DNA of 64,000 nt from Saccharomonospora sp. NB11. Lineage in GTDB: Bacteria; Actinomycetota; Actinomycetes; Mycobacteriales; Pseudonocardiaceae. The notes below the pieces were generated by a model. It made no database searches. It was not told the origin of the DNA and saw nothing but the letters and a program-made list of their open reading frames with translations. Positions within the stretch are counted from its first letter, which is position 1. Every line of letters begins with the position of its first letter. Of this stretch, positions 23,068 through 32,734 are shown piece by piece. The stretch is from the NCBI RefSeq assembly GCF_015910535.1, contig NZ_JACBJG010000007.1, positions 62,001 through 126,000 on the forward strand. The letters run 5' to 3'. A program made the translations under genes and the position numbers.

Positions 23068-23988
23068 CTATTCCGGACGTGGTCTCCGTGGGACAGGAAT
23101 GCGACTCAGGTCATGTGCGACGACGATCTCGCCGTCGAACTCCTGCGCCGCTTGGTCGTGAAATGTGGTCATCGTCGAATAGCGTTGTGAGAAGTGCGTC
23201 AGAACGAGCGTGTGGACGCCGCTCTCCCGCGCGACGCGCCCGGCCTGGCGCGCCGTGAGGTGTCCGTAGCGGTGTGCCAGATCGGCCTCCTCGTCGAGGA
23301 ACGTCGCTTCGATCACGAGCAGGTCCGCGTCCTGTGCCAGGGCGAACACGTTGTCGCACAACCGGGTGTCCATCACGAACGCGAACCGCTGCCCGATGCG
23401 CGGCACGCTCACGTCCTCGACGGTCACGGTGCGTCCACCCACCGGCAGCGAGCCGGTCCGCAGCAGCTCCCCGACGGCCGGACCGCGGATTCCGTGCTGC
23501 TCCAGCAGGTGCGGCACCATGGTGCGTCCGTCCGGTTCGACGAGCCGATACCCGAACGCCTCGACGGGATGGTCGAGTCGCAGGGCGGACAGCTCGCCGA
23601 AGTCGCCGGAGGCCACGACTCCGTCGTCGGTCACGGGTTCCGCCACGAGATCGGTCGTCTCGTGGAACACACTCGCGTGCCGCAACCGGTCGAAGTAGTC
23701 CTGTCCCGACGCTGGGTAGTGCGCGTGCACGCGGGCGACGCCGTCCAACGACAGGCGTTGGACGACGCCCGGCAGGCCGAGGCAGTGGTCACCGTGGAAG
23801 TGCGTCAGGCAGATCCGGGTGATCGCACTCGCCGGGACCCCGGCGAAGATGAGCTGCCGTTGCGTTCCCTCGCCCGGGTCGAACAGCAGGCCCAGGGAGT
23901 CCCACCGCAGCAGGTATCCGTTGTGGTTGCGAGCCCGGGACGGCACCTGGCTCCCGGTTCCCAGGGCGATCAGTTCGCGGTTCGACAC
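23068..23988 (-). CDS. rnz: Ribonuclease Z (metallo-beta-lactamase fold)
   Basis: 306 residues. The zinc motif HFHGDH is at residues 63-68. [20 protein letters not shown] at the N-terminus is the RNase Z signature, and [15 protein letters not shown] and LTHFSQRY supply the distal His residues. It processes tRNA 3' ends lacking encoded CCA. TACCGT lies 6 nt before the GTG start, suggesting a leaderless transcript. Confidence 0.93.
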   Translation of the reverse strand: MSNRELIALGTGSQVPSRARNHNGYLLRWDSLGLLFDPGEGTQRQLIFAGVPASAITRICLTHFHGDHCLGLPGVVQRLSLDGVARVHAHYPASGQDYFDRLRHASVFHETTDLVAEPVTDDGVVASGDFGELSALRLDHPVEAFGYRLVEPDGRTMVPHLLEQHGIRGPAVGELLRTGSLPVGGRTVTVEDVSVPRIGQRFAFVMDTRLCDNVFALAQDADLLVIEATFLDEEADLAHRYGHLTARQAGRVARESGVHTLVLTHFSQRYSTMTTFHDQAAQEFDGEIVVAHDLSRIPVPRRPRPE

Positions 23989-24449
23989 GCGACGACGGTA
24001 AGGGCAGCGGCACGCCGCGCGCACGCGAATTCAGCGCCCGCAGCCCCGCCGACGTCGTGTCTCGGCCGGGCCGAGAACATCGCCGAAAAGTTGCCCGAGG
24101 ACGGGTCACACCCTCGTGGTGGCCGAGAACACCCGGCCGCACTTCCCGTACCGCGTGGGGTCGCCCTTCGCCTCGCCGTCGTCAGGACGCGCGGTGACCG
24201 GTCGGTGGCCGCACCCACTTTCTGCGGGCGGCGTCGCGCACGGATGCGTCGCGGGTCGGGGCCACGGGCTGAGGCGTCGTCAGCGCTGGGACCAGCGGTG
24301 CCATGTGTCTCCTTCCTCTGGTCATGCGGTACGGCCGGTGGCCGGCTGTCGTGGTCACCCGGTCGGGTAACCGGTGGGCGCGAGTTCTACTCCTCCTTGT
24401 TTTCTGCACGACGTGGCCGACCGGGCGCGTGAGGCGCATACTGCTGAGC
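23989..24449. other. 461-nt gene-free stretch between rnz and dinB
   Basis: No supported ORF. A palindrome TCTCGGCC-G-GGCCGAGA lies at 24060-24076, in the region where a damage-responsive operator for the polymerase gene could sit, but it does not look like a LexA box. An upstream in-frame ATG for the polymerase at 24303 is not favoured. Confidence 0.5.
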
Positions 24450-25502
24450 GTGTCCACTCCGGACTGGGTGCTGCACGTGGACCTCGACCAGTTCATCGCG
24501 GCGGTCGAGATCGCGCGGCATCCCGAGCTGCGGGGCAAGCCCGTCGTCGTCGGAGGTTCCGGCGACCCGACCCAGCGTGGTGTCGTGGCCACTGCGTCCT
24601 ACGAGGCCAGGGAGTACGGAGTGCACTCGGGGATGCCGCTGCGCACCGCAGCTCGTCGCTGCCCCGACGCGGTGTTCGTCGCCTCCGACCCGCCCGCGTA
24701 CGAGGAGGTGTCGGAACGGGTCATGGCGGTGCTGCGCGAGTTTCCCGTGGTGGTCGAGGTCGCGGGCTGGGACGAGGCGTTCCTCGGTGTCTCGGGCCCG
24801 GTCGCCGACGATCCCGAAGCGCTCGCCCACGCCGTCCGGGGTGCGGTGGCCGAGCGAACCGGACTGTCGTGCGCGGTGGGGATCGGCGACAACAAGCACA
24901 CCGCCAAGCTGGCCACGGGCTTCGCCAAACCGGGCGGTGTCTTCCGGCTGACCAGGCGGAACTGGGACGAGGTGATGGCGCACCGCCCTACCGACGCCCT
25001 CTGGGGAGTGGGGTCGAAGACCCGGCGCAGGCTCGCCGAGCTGGGGTACTCGACGGTGGCCGAGCTGGCCGCTGCCGACCCCGACCGGCTGGCGGCGGAA
25101 CTCGGTCCCACGCTCGGGCCGTACTTCCGTGCCCTCGCCCACGGGCTGGGCGATCGCGAGGTCACCGCGACGCCGTACGTGCCGAAGTCCCGCAGTCGCG
25201 AGACGACGTTCCAGCGCAACATCGACGATCCACAGGAGTTGCGGGAGCAGCTCCGACTGCTGGTGCGCCGCGTGGCCGACGACGTCGTGGAGGACGGACG
25301 GCCCGCCGCGCGTGTCGCCGTGAAGGTGCGCTTCGCGCCGTTCGTCACCCGCACACGCAGCGTCACGCTGCCTCGGCCCACGAGCGACGTCTCGGTGCTG
25401 GCGCGCGCGGCCGACGACGTGTTCGGACGCTTCACGATGGACCGTCCGGTGCGGCTGCTCGGAGTGCGTGCGGAGTTCGTCCGTGACCCCGAACCGGAAT
25501 GA
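24450..25502 (+). CDS. dinB: Y-family DNA polymerase IV
   Basis: 350 residues. Metal-binding residues Asp11/Asp13 are in HVDLDQF and Asp108/Glu109 in GWDEAF; the usual SxDE is replaced by GWDE. Palm, HhH thumb (LWGVGSKTRRRLAELGYSTVAEL) and little-finger domain are complete. The C-terminus carries no obvious beta-clamp peptide. It is an error-prone translesion polymerase. The GTG start is chosen because VLHVDLDQF should lie near the N-terminus; its ribosome-binding site is weak. Confidence 0.92.
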   Translation: MSTPDWVLHVDLDQFIAAVEIARHPELRGKPVVVGGSGDPTQRGVVATASYEAREYGVHSGMPLRTAARRCPDAVFVASDPPAYEEVSERVMAVLREFPVVVEVAGWDEAFLGVSGPVADDPEALAHAVRGAVAERTGLSCAVGIGDNKHTAKLATGFAKPGGVFRLTRRNWDEVMAHRPTDALWGVGSKTRRRLAELGYSTVAELAAADPDRLAAELGPTLGPYFRALAHGLGDREVTATPYVPKSRSRETTFQRNIDDPQELREQLRLLVRRVADDVVEDGRPAARVAVKVRFAPFVTRTRSVTLPRPTSDVSVLARAADDVFGRFTMDRPVRLLGVRAEFVRDPEPE

Positions 25503-25647
25503 CGCCGGACACACCGGCGTTGCACCACACGCGCGTCACCGCTGTCGTTACGCTGCACTACGCTGATGCGGCACTCGAACAGTTGACCGAAACCGTTCGA
25601 CGCGCCCGTCACGATTTCCGCGTATCACGACCTGGGAGAGCGACCAC

Positions 25648-27705
25648 GTGACTGCCTCTGCTGAGAACCTCTACGGGGCCGACGACCTGACGCACCTCGA
25701 AGGTCTCGAAGCGGTGCGCAAGCGGCCCGGCATGTACATCGGGTCCACCGACAGTCGCGGGGTCAATCACCTCTTCAACGAGATCGTCGACAACTCCACC
25801 GACGAGGGCGTCGCGGGTCACGCCACCAAGATCGTGGTCACGCTGCACGCCGACGGCAGCGTCGAGGTCGCCGACGACGGGCGCGGCATCCCCACCGGCA
25901 CCCACGGCAAGTCCGGGTTGAGCGGGGTCGAGCTGGTGCTCACCCGGCTGCACGCGGGCGGCAAGTTCGGCGGGTCCGGGTACAAGGCCTCCGGTGGTCT
26001 GCACGGGGTGGGCGCCTCGGCGGTCAACGCGCTGTCGTTGCGGTTCGACGTCCTGGTGAAGCGTGACGGCAAGGTGCACGAGATGTCGTTCGCGCGCGGT
26101 GTCCCGGGCGTGTTCGACGGGCCGGGTCCCAAGGCGAAGTTCACGCCGCAGTCGGGGCTGCGGCTCGTGCGGAAGATGAAGCGTGGCGAGGCCACGGGCA
26201 CCACCATCCGCTACTGGTACGACGCCCGGTACTTCGAGAAGGGCGCGGCGCTCGACGTGGAGCTGGTGCGCGCGAAGCTGCGGCACACCGCCTTCCTCGT
26301 GCCCGGCGTCACGTACGTGCTGCGCACCGCCACCGACTCGGCGATCAACGAGGAGACCTACCACTACCCCGACGGGTTGGTCGACATGGTCGAGTTTCTC
26401 GCGCCGGCGGGCGATCGCGCCGTCAGCGGCACCCAGCTCATCACCGGTGAGGGCACCTACAAGGAGAACGCGGCCGACGCCAACGGCGTCATGCAGTCCA
26501 ATGTGGAACGGCGGGCCGAGGTCGAGGTCGCGCTGCGGTGGGGAACCGGGTACGAGCGCACCGTCGAGTGCTTCACCAACACCATCCGCAACGTCCACGG
26601 TGGAACACACCGGAAGGGCTTCGAACGCGGCCTGGTGCGCGCGGTGCACGACGCGATCTCACGGACCCGCGGCCTGCTGAAGGCCAAGGAGGAACCGCCG
26701 ATCCTCGACGACGTCTGCGAGGGCCTCACCGCCGTCGTACACGTGCGCATCCCGGAGCCGCAGTTCACGTCGCAGACCAAGGACGAGCTGTCCACGGCCG
26801 GGATCACCAAGGTCGTCCAGGGACTCGTCGAGAAGCACATCAAGGCGTGGGCCGACGACCGCAAGACCCGCAGCGAGGCCAAGACGGTCCTGCAGAAGAT
26901 CGTCGACGCCTCGCGCGTGCGACTGACGCAGAAGCAGCAGAAGGACGCCGCCCGCCGCAAGACCGCGCTCGAAGGCGCCGCGATGCCGCCCAAGCTGGTG
27001 GACTGCCGCAGCACCGGCGTCTCGCGCAGCGAGCTGTTCCTCGTGGAGGGTGACAGCGCGCTCGGCTCGGCCCGGATGGCGCGCGTGTCGGAGTACCAGG
27101 CGCTGCTGCCGCTGCGCGGCAAGATCCTCAACGTGCAGAAGGCCAACCTCGGCGAAGCGCTCAAGAACGCCGAGATCGCCTCGATCGTGCAGGTGCTGGG
27201 CGCGGGCACGGGGCGCACCTTCGACGTCTCCGCCATGCGCTACGGCCGCGTGATCCTCATGGCCGACGCCGACGTCGACGGCTCGCACATCCGGACGCTG
27301 CTCATCACGCTCTTCGCGCGCTACATGCGCCCGGTGATCGCCGAGGGCAGGTTGTACGCGGCGATGCCGCCCCTGCACAAGATCGTCACCAAGGGGCGGA
27401 AGCCGGAGACCTTCTACACCTACACCGAGCGGGAGATGGAAGCGAAGGTCGCCGAGCTGGAGCAGGCGGGCAAGCAGGTCGTGAAGCCGGTGCCGCGCTT
27501 CAAGGGCCTCGGTGAGATGGACGCCGAGGAACTGTGGGAGACCACGATGAACCCGGCCACACGCTCGGTGCGCCGCATCACGCTCGACGACGCCGACGCC
27601 GCCGAGGCCGCGCTGGAACTGCTCATGGGCGAGAAGGTCGAACCCCGCCGCAAGTGGCTCATCACCTCGGCCGAGCGGGTCAACCAGGCCGCGATCGACA
27701 TCTGA
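25648..27705 (+). CDS. parE: DNA topoisomerase IV subunit B (ParE-type)
   Basis: 685-residue GHKL ATPase subunit. ATP-site motifs are EIVDNSTDEG, DDGRGIP and GGLHGVGASAVNALS. The TOPRIM domain has LVEGDSALG and the metal-binding DADVDGSHI. It pairs with the ParC-type subunit 25 nt downstream. The pair could be called a second gyrase, but position next to dinB away from dnaA, and the B subunit sequence, favour the actinobacterial topo IV. GTG start after GGGAGAG. Confidence 0.93.
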   Translation: MTASAENLYGADDLTHLEGLEAVRKRPGMYIGSTDSRGVNHLFNEIVDNSTDEGVAGHATKIVVTLHADGSVEVADDGRGIPTGTHGKSGLSGVELVLTRLHAGGKFGGSGYKASGGLHGVGASAVNALSLRFDVLVKRDGKVHEMSFARGVPGVFDGPGPKAKFTPQSGLRLVRKMKRGEATGTTIRYWYDARYFEKGAALDVELVRAKLRHTAFLVPGVTYVLRTATDSAINEETYHYPDGLVDMVEFLAPAGDRAVSGTQLITGEGTYKENAADANGVMQSNVERRAEVEVALRWGTGYERTVECFTNTIRNVHGGTHRKGFERGLVRAVHDAISRTRGLLKAKEEPPILDDVCEGLTAVVHVRIPEPQFTSQTKDELSTAGITKVVQGLVEKHIKAWADDRKTRSEAKTVLQKIVDASRVRLTQKQQKDAARRKTALEGAAMPPKLVDCRSTGVSRSELFLVEGDSALGSARMARVSEYQALLPLRGKILNVQKANLGEALKNAEIASIVQVLGAGTGRTFDVSAMRYGRVILMADADVDGSHIRTLLITLFARYMRPVIAEGRLYAAMPPLHKIVTKGRKPETFYTYTEREMEAKVAELEQAGKQVVKPVPRFKGLGEMDAEELWETTMNPATRSVRRITLDDADAAEAALELLMGEKVEPRRKWLITSAERVNQAAIDI

Positions 27706-27730
27706 CGAGGACAGGAAGCGACGACTAGTC

Positions 27731-30214
27731 ATGGCACGGCGCAAGAACCCGACCACCCGCGTCGATCCCTCCGCCTTCGACCAGGCGGGCGCGCGGGTCT
27801 TCGACAACCCGGTGAAGACCGAGATCGAGGACTCGTACCTGGAGTACGCGTACTCGGTCATCCACTCCAGGGCGTTGCCGGACGCGCGTGACGGCCTCAA
27901 GCCGGTGCACCGCCGCATCCTCTACTCGATGCACGAGAACGGCTACCGCCCGAACCACGCCTACGTGAAGTCGTCCCGCGTGGTCGGTGACGTGATGGGC
28001 CGCTACCACCCGCACGGTGACACGGCGATCTACGACGCCATGGTGCGGCTGGCGCAGGACTTCTCCATGAACGTGCCGCTGGTGGACGGGCACGGCAACT
28101 TCGGAAGCCCCGACGACGGGCCTGCCGCCTCGCGATACACCGAGGCGCGCATGTCGCCCGAAGCGATGCTGCTCGTCGGCGAGCTGGGTGAGGAGACCGT
28201 CGACTTCCGCCCGAACTACGACGGCTCGCTCGCCGAGCCGTCGGTGTTGCCCGCGGCCTTCCCGAACCTGCTGGTCAACGGCACGTCCGGCATCGCGGTG
28301 GGCATGGCCACCAACATGATCCCGCACAACCTCGGCGAGGTCGTCGCCGCGGCCCGGTGGCTCATCAACCACCCGAACGCCTCGCTCGACAAGCTCATGG
28401 AGTTCGTCCCGGGTCCCGACCTCCCGACCGGCGGCCAGCTCTTGGGGCTCGACCAGGTGCGCAAGGCGTACGAGACCGGCCGTGGCGTCGTCCGGATGCG
28501 CGCGAAGGTCACCACCGGACCGATCGAGGGCAGCCGCAGGCAGGGCATCACCGTCACCGAACTGCCCTACGGCGTCGGCCCCGAGAAGGTGATCGAGCGC
28601 ATCACCGACGAGGTCAACAAGACCAAGCGGCTCACCGGCATCGCCGACGTCAAGGACCTCACCGACCGCGAAAACGGCACGAAGCTCGTCATCGAGTGCA
28701 AGGTCGGGGTCAACCCGCAGGCGCTGCTCGCCGACCTCTACCGGCTCACGCCGCTGGAGCAGTCGTTCGGCATCAACAACCTGGTGCTGGTCGACGGGCA
28801 GCCGCGCACCCTCGGTCTGAAGGAACTGCTGGAGGTCTTCCTCAAGCACCGCTACGAGGTCGTCACCCGACGCACCCGGTACCGGCGGCGCAAGCGCGAG
28901 GAGCGGCTGCACCTCGTCGAGGGTTTGCTGATCGCGCTGCTCGATATCGACAAGGTGATCAAGCTGATCCGGGGCAGCGAGAACGCGCAGGCCGCCAAGG
29001 AAGGCCTGATGAAGCGGTTCAAGCTGTCCGAGACCCAGGCCGCCTACATCCTCGACACGCCGCTGCGCAGGCTCACCAAGTACGACAAGATCGAGCTGGA
29101 GGCCGAGCAGGACCGGCTCCGTGAGGAGATCGCCGAACTGTCGGCCATCCTCGACGACGAGAAGGTGCTGAAGAAGGTCGTCTCCAAGGAGCTGGCGGCC
29201 GTGGCCAAGGAGTTCGCCGCCCCACGCCGGACGTCCCTCATCGACGGCGACCTCAAGGAGGTTCTGGAGGCGTCGAAGCCGGCCGGGCCGCTGGAGGTCG
29301 CCGACGACCCGTGCCAGGTCATCCTGTCCGCCACCGGGCTGGTGGCGAGGACGGCCGCCGAGTCGGAGGAGGCCGTGGAGGGGCGCAGGCGCAGCGGCCG
29401 GGCCCGCCACGACGCGATCGCCGCGATGGTGCACACCACCGCGCGAGGTCAGGTGCTGCTCGTGACCAACCGCGGGCGCGCGTTCAAGACCGACGTGCTG
29501 CCCCTGCCGGTGCTGCCGCAGTCGTCGGGCACGGTGTCGCTGCGCGGCGGGATGACCGTGCAGGAACTCGTGCCGCTGGAGAAGGGTGAACGCGTCGTCG
29601 GCCTCGCGCCGCTCGGTGAGCAGGCCGAGGGCTCGCCCGGCCTGGCGTTGGGCACGCGCGCGGGTGTCGTGAAGGTGTGCGCCCCCGACTGGCCGGTGCG
29701 CGCCGACGAGTTCGACGTCATCACGCTCAAGGACGGCGACGAGATCGTCGGGGCGACGTGGCTCACCGACGGCACCGAGACCCTGGTGTTCGTGACGTCG
29801 CAGGCGTCCCTGCTGCGGTACGAGGCCTCGCTCGTGCGGCCGCAGGGCCTTCGAGGTGGCGGCATCGCGGGAATCAGCCTGAGCAAGGACGCCGAGGTGG
29901 TCTTCTTCGGCGCCGTGCGTACCGACGACGACCAGCACGGCGAACCGCTGGTCGTCACCGCCACCGGGGAGACCGTCAAGGTCACGCCGTTCTCGGAGTA
30001 CCCGGCGAAGGGCCGGGCGACCGCGGGTGTGCGTGCCCACCGGTTCCTCAAGGGTGAGTCGCGGCTCACGCTGGCCTGGGTCGGTCCGAGGCCCATCGCG
30101 TCGTCGAAGCGTGGTGAGTCCGCCGAACTGCCCGAACCGGACCCGCGCCGCGACGGCTCGGGAACCGCGCACCCGACCCCGGACGTGATCGGCCACCACA
30201 TCGAACGCCCCTGA
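27731..30214 (+). CDS. parC: DNA topoisomerase IV subunit A (ParC-type)
   Basis: 827 residues. The breakage-reunion domain contains ALPDARDGLKPVHRRIL, YHPHGDTAIYD and the catalytic Tyr in SRYTEARMS. A coiled-coil gate and a beta-pinwheel C-terminal domain follow (VLLVTNRGRAFKTDVLPL, VKVCAPDWPV). The gyrase-specific QRRGGKG box is absent, consistent with ParC rather than GyrA. ATG after AGGAAG. Confidence 0.94.
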   Translation: MARRKNPTTRVDPSAFDQAGARVFDNPVKTEIEDSYLEYAYSVIHSRALPDARDGLKPVHRRILYSMHENGYRPNHAYVKSSRVVGDVMGRYHPHGDTAIYDAMVRLAQDFSMNVPLVDGHGNFGSPDDGPAASRYTEARMSPEAMLLVGELGEETVDFRPNYDGSLAEPSVLPAAFPNLLVNGTSGIAVGMATNMIPHNLGEVVAAARWLINHPNASLDKLMEFVPGPDLPTGGQLLGLDQVRKAYETGRGVVRMRAKVTTGPIEGSRRQGITVTELPYGVGPEKVIERITDEVNKTKRLTGIADVKDLTDRENGTKLVIECKVGVNPQALLADLYRLTPLEQSFGINNLVLVDGQPRTLGLKELLEVFLKHRYEVVTRRTRYRRRKREERLHLVEGLLIALLDIDKVIKLIRGSENAQAAKEGLMKRFKLSETQAAYILDTPLRRLTKYDKIELEAEQDRLREEIAELSAILDDEKVLKKVVSKELAAVAKEFAAPRRTSLIDGDLKEVLEASKPAGPLEVADDPCQVILSATGLVARTAAESEEAVEGRRRSGRARHDAIAAMVHTTARGQVLLVTNRGRAFKTDVLPLPVLPQSSGTVSLRGGMTVQELVPLEKGERVVGLAPLGEQAEGSPGLALGTRAGVVKVCAPDWPVRADEFDVITLKDGDEIVGATWLTDGTETLVFVTSQASLLRYEASLVRPQGLRGGGIAGISLSKDAEVVFFGAVRTDDDQHGEPLVVTATGETVKVTPFSEYPAKGRATAGVRAHRFLKGESRLTLAWVGPRPIASSKRGESAELPEPDPRRDGSGTAHPTPDVIGHHIERP

Positions 30215-30221
30215 CGCCGGC

Positions 30222-30238
30222 CCCGCCCGCCGGGCGGG
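30222..30238 (+). terminator. GC hairpin directly after parC
   Basis: CCCGCC pairs with GGCGGG around a 5-nt loop, 8 nt after the parC stop. It is the probable end of the parE-parC transcript, before the 21-bp repeats begin. Confidence 0.6.
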
Positions 30239-30272
30239 TCCTGGCGGGTAGGGCCTGGCGGCGGGGCGCGGC

Positions 30273-30503
30273 GTGTCCGCGCCCCGTGACGTCGTGTCCT
30301 CAGGTTGTGACGTCGTGTCCTCACTCTGGGAACGCGTGTCCGCACCCCATGGCGTCGTGTCCGCGCTTCGGCAACGTGTGTTCGCACCCCTCGACACTGT
30401 GTCCCGAGTACATGGATGCGTGTCCGCGGTTTGTGGCGTCGCGTCTGGTCGTCGGGGACGCTTGTCCGCACTGCATGAACACGTTTTCGACGCGCCACGT
30501 CTG
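30273..30503. repeat. Eleven forward 21-bp repeats (GTGTCCGC family) after parC
   Basis: Unit starts at 30273, 30294, 30315, 30336, 30357, 30378, 30399, 30420, 30441, 30462 and 30483, every 21 bp. The units read GTGTCCGC, GTGTCCTC, GTGTTCGC and so on, degenerating rightward. The first begins 58 nt after the stop codon. Confidence 0.93.
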
Positions 30504-30805
30504 CCGGAGCCGCGTGTGGAAGACGCCGTGTCCACCGGAGCCCCACGAATCTCGAAGCGTTGCTTCCCGCTCAACCGGCTCACTCCCCAGCCTCTGCTGA
30601 GTTCGTTGCGGCGAGGGCCTTGTTGGTGATTTCGATGTGGCCACCACGCTGCCGGCCACATCGCTGCTGCCCGCCCGCCACGGTCCTGCCTCGACTCGCT
30701 CGCTTCGCCGCCGCGCCATTCCCCAGACATGCTGTCGCGGCGCGAGGACACGCGATCGGGAGCTCGGCCACACGGCGCTGAATCGAGAACTTTCGACCCC
30801 GCCGC
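30504..30805. other. Centre of the parC-rluA repeat region, no gene seen
   Basis: About 300 nt without a supported ORF. Degenerate repeat traces occur at both edges (GTGTCCAC at 30528, GAGGACAC at 30744). No strong hairpin like that in the 21360 dyad was found in between. Confidence 0.5.
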
Positions 30806-30910
30806 GCGGACGCGATGTCCCAGAGCGCGGACTTGTGCCTTCGGTGCGCGGACACGGTCTCGCAGACTGCGGACACGGTGTCGGGGACTGCGGACACGCC
30901 CGGCTACAGT
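30806..30910. repeat. Five inverted 21-bp repeats (GCGGACAC family) before rluA
   Basis: Units at 30806, 30827, 30848, 30869 and 30890, exactly 21 bp apart. Unlike the other inverted arrays, this one lies upstream of a rightward gene. Its last unit contains the TACAGT -10 (30905-30910) of the rluA-like gene. Confidence 0.92.
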
Positions 30911-30917
30911 GCGGGGC

Positions 30918-31859
30918 ATGAGACGTGTGCGGCGACCGCCTTCACCGCTGCCGCAACGCGACGGCCTCGACGCCGCCCGCATCCGCCTTCCCGCCCGCGG
31001 GCCGTGGCCGACGGTGCGCGACTACCTCGTTGTCAAGCTCGACCGCCTCCCGCCCGAACGTATCGACGCGATGCTGCGGGACTCCTGCTTCGTCACGCAG
31101 GACGGGCCGATCACGCCGGACACCGAGTTCCTGCCGAACACGCACATCTGGTTCCATCGCGAGCTGCCCGACGAACCAGCGGTTCCGTTCGAGCTCGACG
31201 TCGTGCACGCGGACGACGACCTGGTCGTCGCCGACAAACCACACTTCCTCGCCACCACGCCGCGCGGCAGCCACGTGCGCGAGACAGCCCTGGTACGCCT
31301 CCGCCGCGATTTGGGAATCCGCGACCTCGCGCCCGTGCACCGGCTCGACCGCGTCACCGCCGGACTGCTGCTGTTCGTGACTCGCCGCGAGCTGCGCGCG
31401 CCCTACCAGCAGCTCTTCCAGAACCGGTTGGTGCGCAAGGAGTACGAGGCGGTGGCCCCGTATGACTCGGAGCTGGAGCTGCCCCGGACGGTCCGCAGTC
31501 GGATCGTGAAGAAGCGTGGCGTGTGGACGGCAAAGGAGGTACCGGGGTCGCCGAACGCCGAGACACGTGTGGAGCTGCTCGACCACGCCGACGGACTCGG
31601 CCGGTACCGTCTGCTCCCCGTCACGGGCCGCACCCACCAGCTGCGCGTGCACTTGACCAGCCTCGGCATCCCGATTCTCGGCGACACGCTCTACCCCGAG
31701 GTGCGCGAGACGGCACCCGATGACTTCTCCCGACCCCTGCAACTGCTCGCCAAGGTTTTGGAGTTCGACGACCCCCTCACCGGCGAGCGCCGTCGGTTCG
31801 AGAGTCGCCGCACACTCCTGGCATGGCAGGACCACGACGCCTGGCTGGCCTCGCCCTGA
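30918..31859 (+). CDS. RluA-family RNA pseudouridine synthase
   Basis: 313 residues. An N-terminal S4-like segment (TVRDYLVVKLDRLPPERIDAML) precedes the catalytic domain with HRLDRVTAGLLLF (catalytic Asp), VRKEYEAVA and TGRTHQLRVH. It isomerises uridine in rRNA or tRNA; the target site cannot be told. TACAGT ends 7 nt before the ATG and there is no ribosome-binding site, so the transcript is probably leaderless. Confidence 0.92.
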   Translation: MRRVRRPPSPLPQRDGLDAARIRLPARGPWPTVRDYLVVKLDRLPPERIDAMLRDSCFVTQDGPITPDTEFLPNTHIWFHRELPDEPAVPFELDVVHADDDLVVADKPHFLATTPRGSHVRETALVRLRRDLGIRDLAPVHRLDRVTAGLLLFVTRRELRAPYQQLFQNRLVRKEYEAVAPYDSELELPRTVRSRIVKKRGVWTAKEVPGSPNAETRVELLDHADGLGRYRLLPVTGRTHQLRVHLTSLGIPILGDTLYPEVRETAPDDFSRPLQLLAKVLEFDDPLTGERRRFESRRTLLAWQDHDAWLASP

Positions 31860-31899
31860 ACCGTCCTGCCTATGCGTCGACGCTGCCCTCAGCACAGAC

Positions 31900-32430
31900 G
31901 GCTCCGTTTCACATCGCTGGAGCTACGAACGGCTCCGTCAAGCACCCCAGGCGAAGCACGACCGGCTCCGCGCAAGCGGTCGAACGGTCTGGCGGTCAGA
32001 CGAAACAGAGTGCGAACGGCTCCGCTAGATGCCGCTCGGATCACGAATGGCTCCGTCGAGTCCAGCTCGAACTGCGAATGGTGCCGCTGCACCTAGGACT
32101 GCGGACGGCCCGGACACGGCTCGGACTGCGAACGGCGGCTTCGGAGAACGAACGGCCTCGCTGATCGGCGGCTTCGGAGAACGAACGGCTCCGCTGATCG
32201 CGGCCCGGAGCGCGACGGGCTCCGCAGAAGGCCGTGAACAGCATGCGAGCGGCTCCACTGAGCACTGCTGAGGCGCGAAGGGCTCCGCAGACGCCACAGA
32301 CCAAGCGCGAACGGCTCCGCAGACGCCACAGACCAAGCGCGAACGGATCCGCTGAACGCCGCGGAAGCCTGAACGGCTCCGTTGAGCGCGGCTGCTCAGG
32401 TAACGAACGGTGCCGTCCACCGCGCTCGGC
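31900..32430. repeat. About 17 tandem repeats of ~32 bp (GAACGGCTCCG family)
   Basis: The core GAACGGCTCCG recurs with its GGCTCC at 31900, 31931, 31964, (31986), 32018, 32049, 32080, (32107, 32134, 32154), 32187, 32218, 32251, 32281, 32313, 32345, 32375 and 32409. Most steps are 30-34 bp; those in brackets are degenerate or out of phase. Two local duplications are nearly exact: a 32-nt unit at 32281-32345 and a unit with CGGCTTCGGAGAACGAACGG near 32137-32187. The array follows the rluA-like gene. Confidence 0.9.
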
Positions 32431-32472
32431 GACGTCCGTGCTGCACATTCAGCTGGCACCGAATCAGCGAGT

Positions 32473-32734
32473 GCAGACACGCGTCCGCCAGGCGCGGGCA
32501 TGCGTACAGAAGGTGCGGGCACGGGTGCAGAAGACGCGGGCACGGGTGCGGGAAGTGCGGACACGGGTGCGGGAAGTGCGGGCACGCGAGCGTGAGCCGC
32601 GGGCATGCGTACCCCGACCGGGGACACGAGTGCGGGAAGTGCGGACACGCGCGCACGCTGCAGACACACGCGCACGCTGTAGGCACACGCACGCCGCCGG
32701 CACCTCCGCCGGGGTGCCGACACACGCTTCAGGG
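32473..32734. repeat. Inverted 21-bp repeats (GCGGRCAC family) ending in the SorC-type gene
   Basis: Nine units at exact 21-bp steps: 32473, 32494, 32515, 32536, 32557, 32578, 32599, 32620 and 32641. After these the step shortens to about 19 bp (32660, 32679, 32696-32716). Several units read GCGGGCAC rather than GCGGACAC. The last unit covers the regulator's stop codon. Confidence 0.92.

Noticed and set aside
24060-24076. LexA box before dinB
   Set aside because: The palindrome TCTCGGCCGGGCCGAGA does not fit the actinobacterial SOS box (TCGAAC-N4-GTTCGA).
27725-30982. 1085-codon minus-strand frame over parC and into the repeats
   Set aside because: Composition is that of an antisense shadow and it runs through intergenic repeats. 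It is open only because of GC-rich third positions.
32234-32720. Apparent 7-residue repeat proteins in several frames of both strands
   Set aside because: A 21-bp DNA repeat is 7 codons long, so every open frame looks like a heptapeptide repeat. No frame has a start site or a conserved flank.
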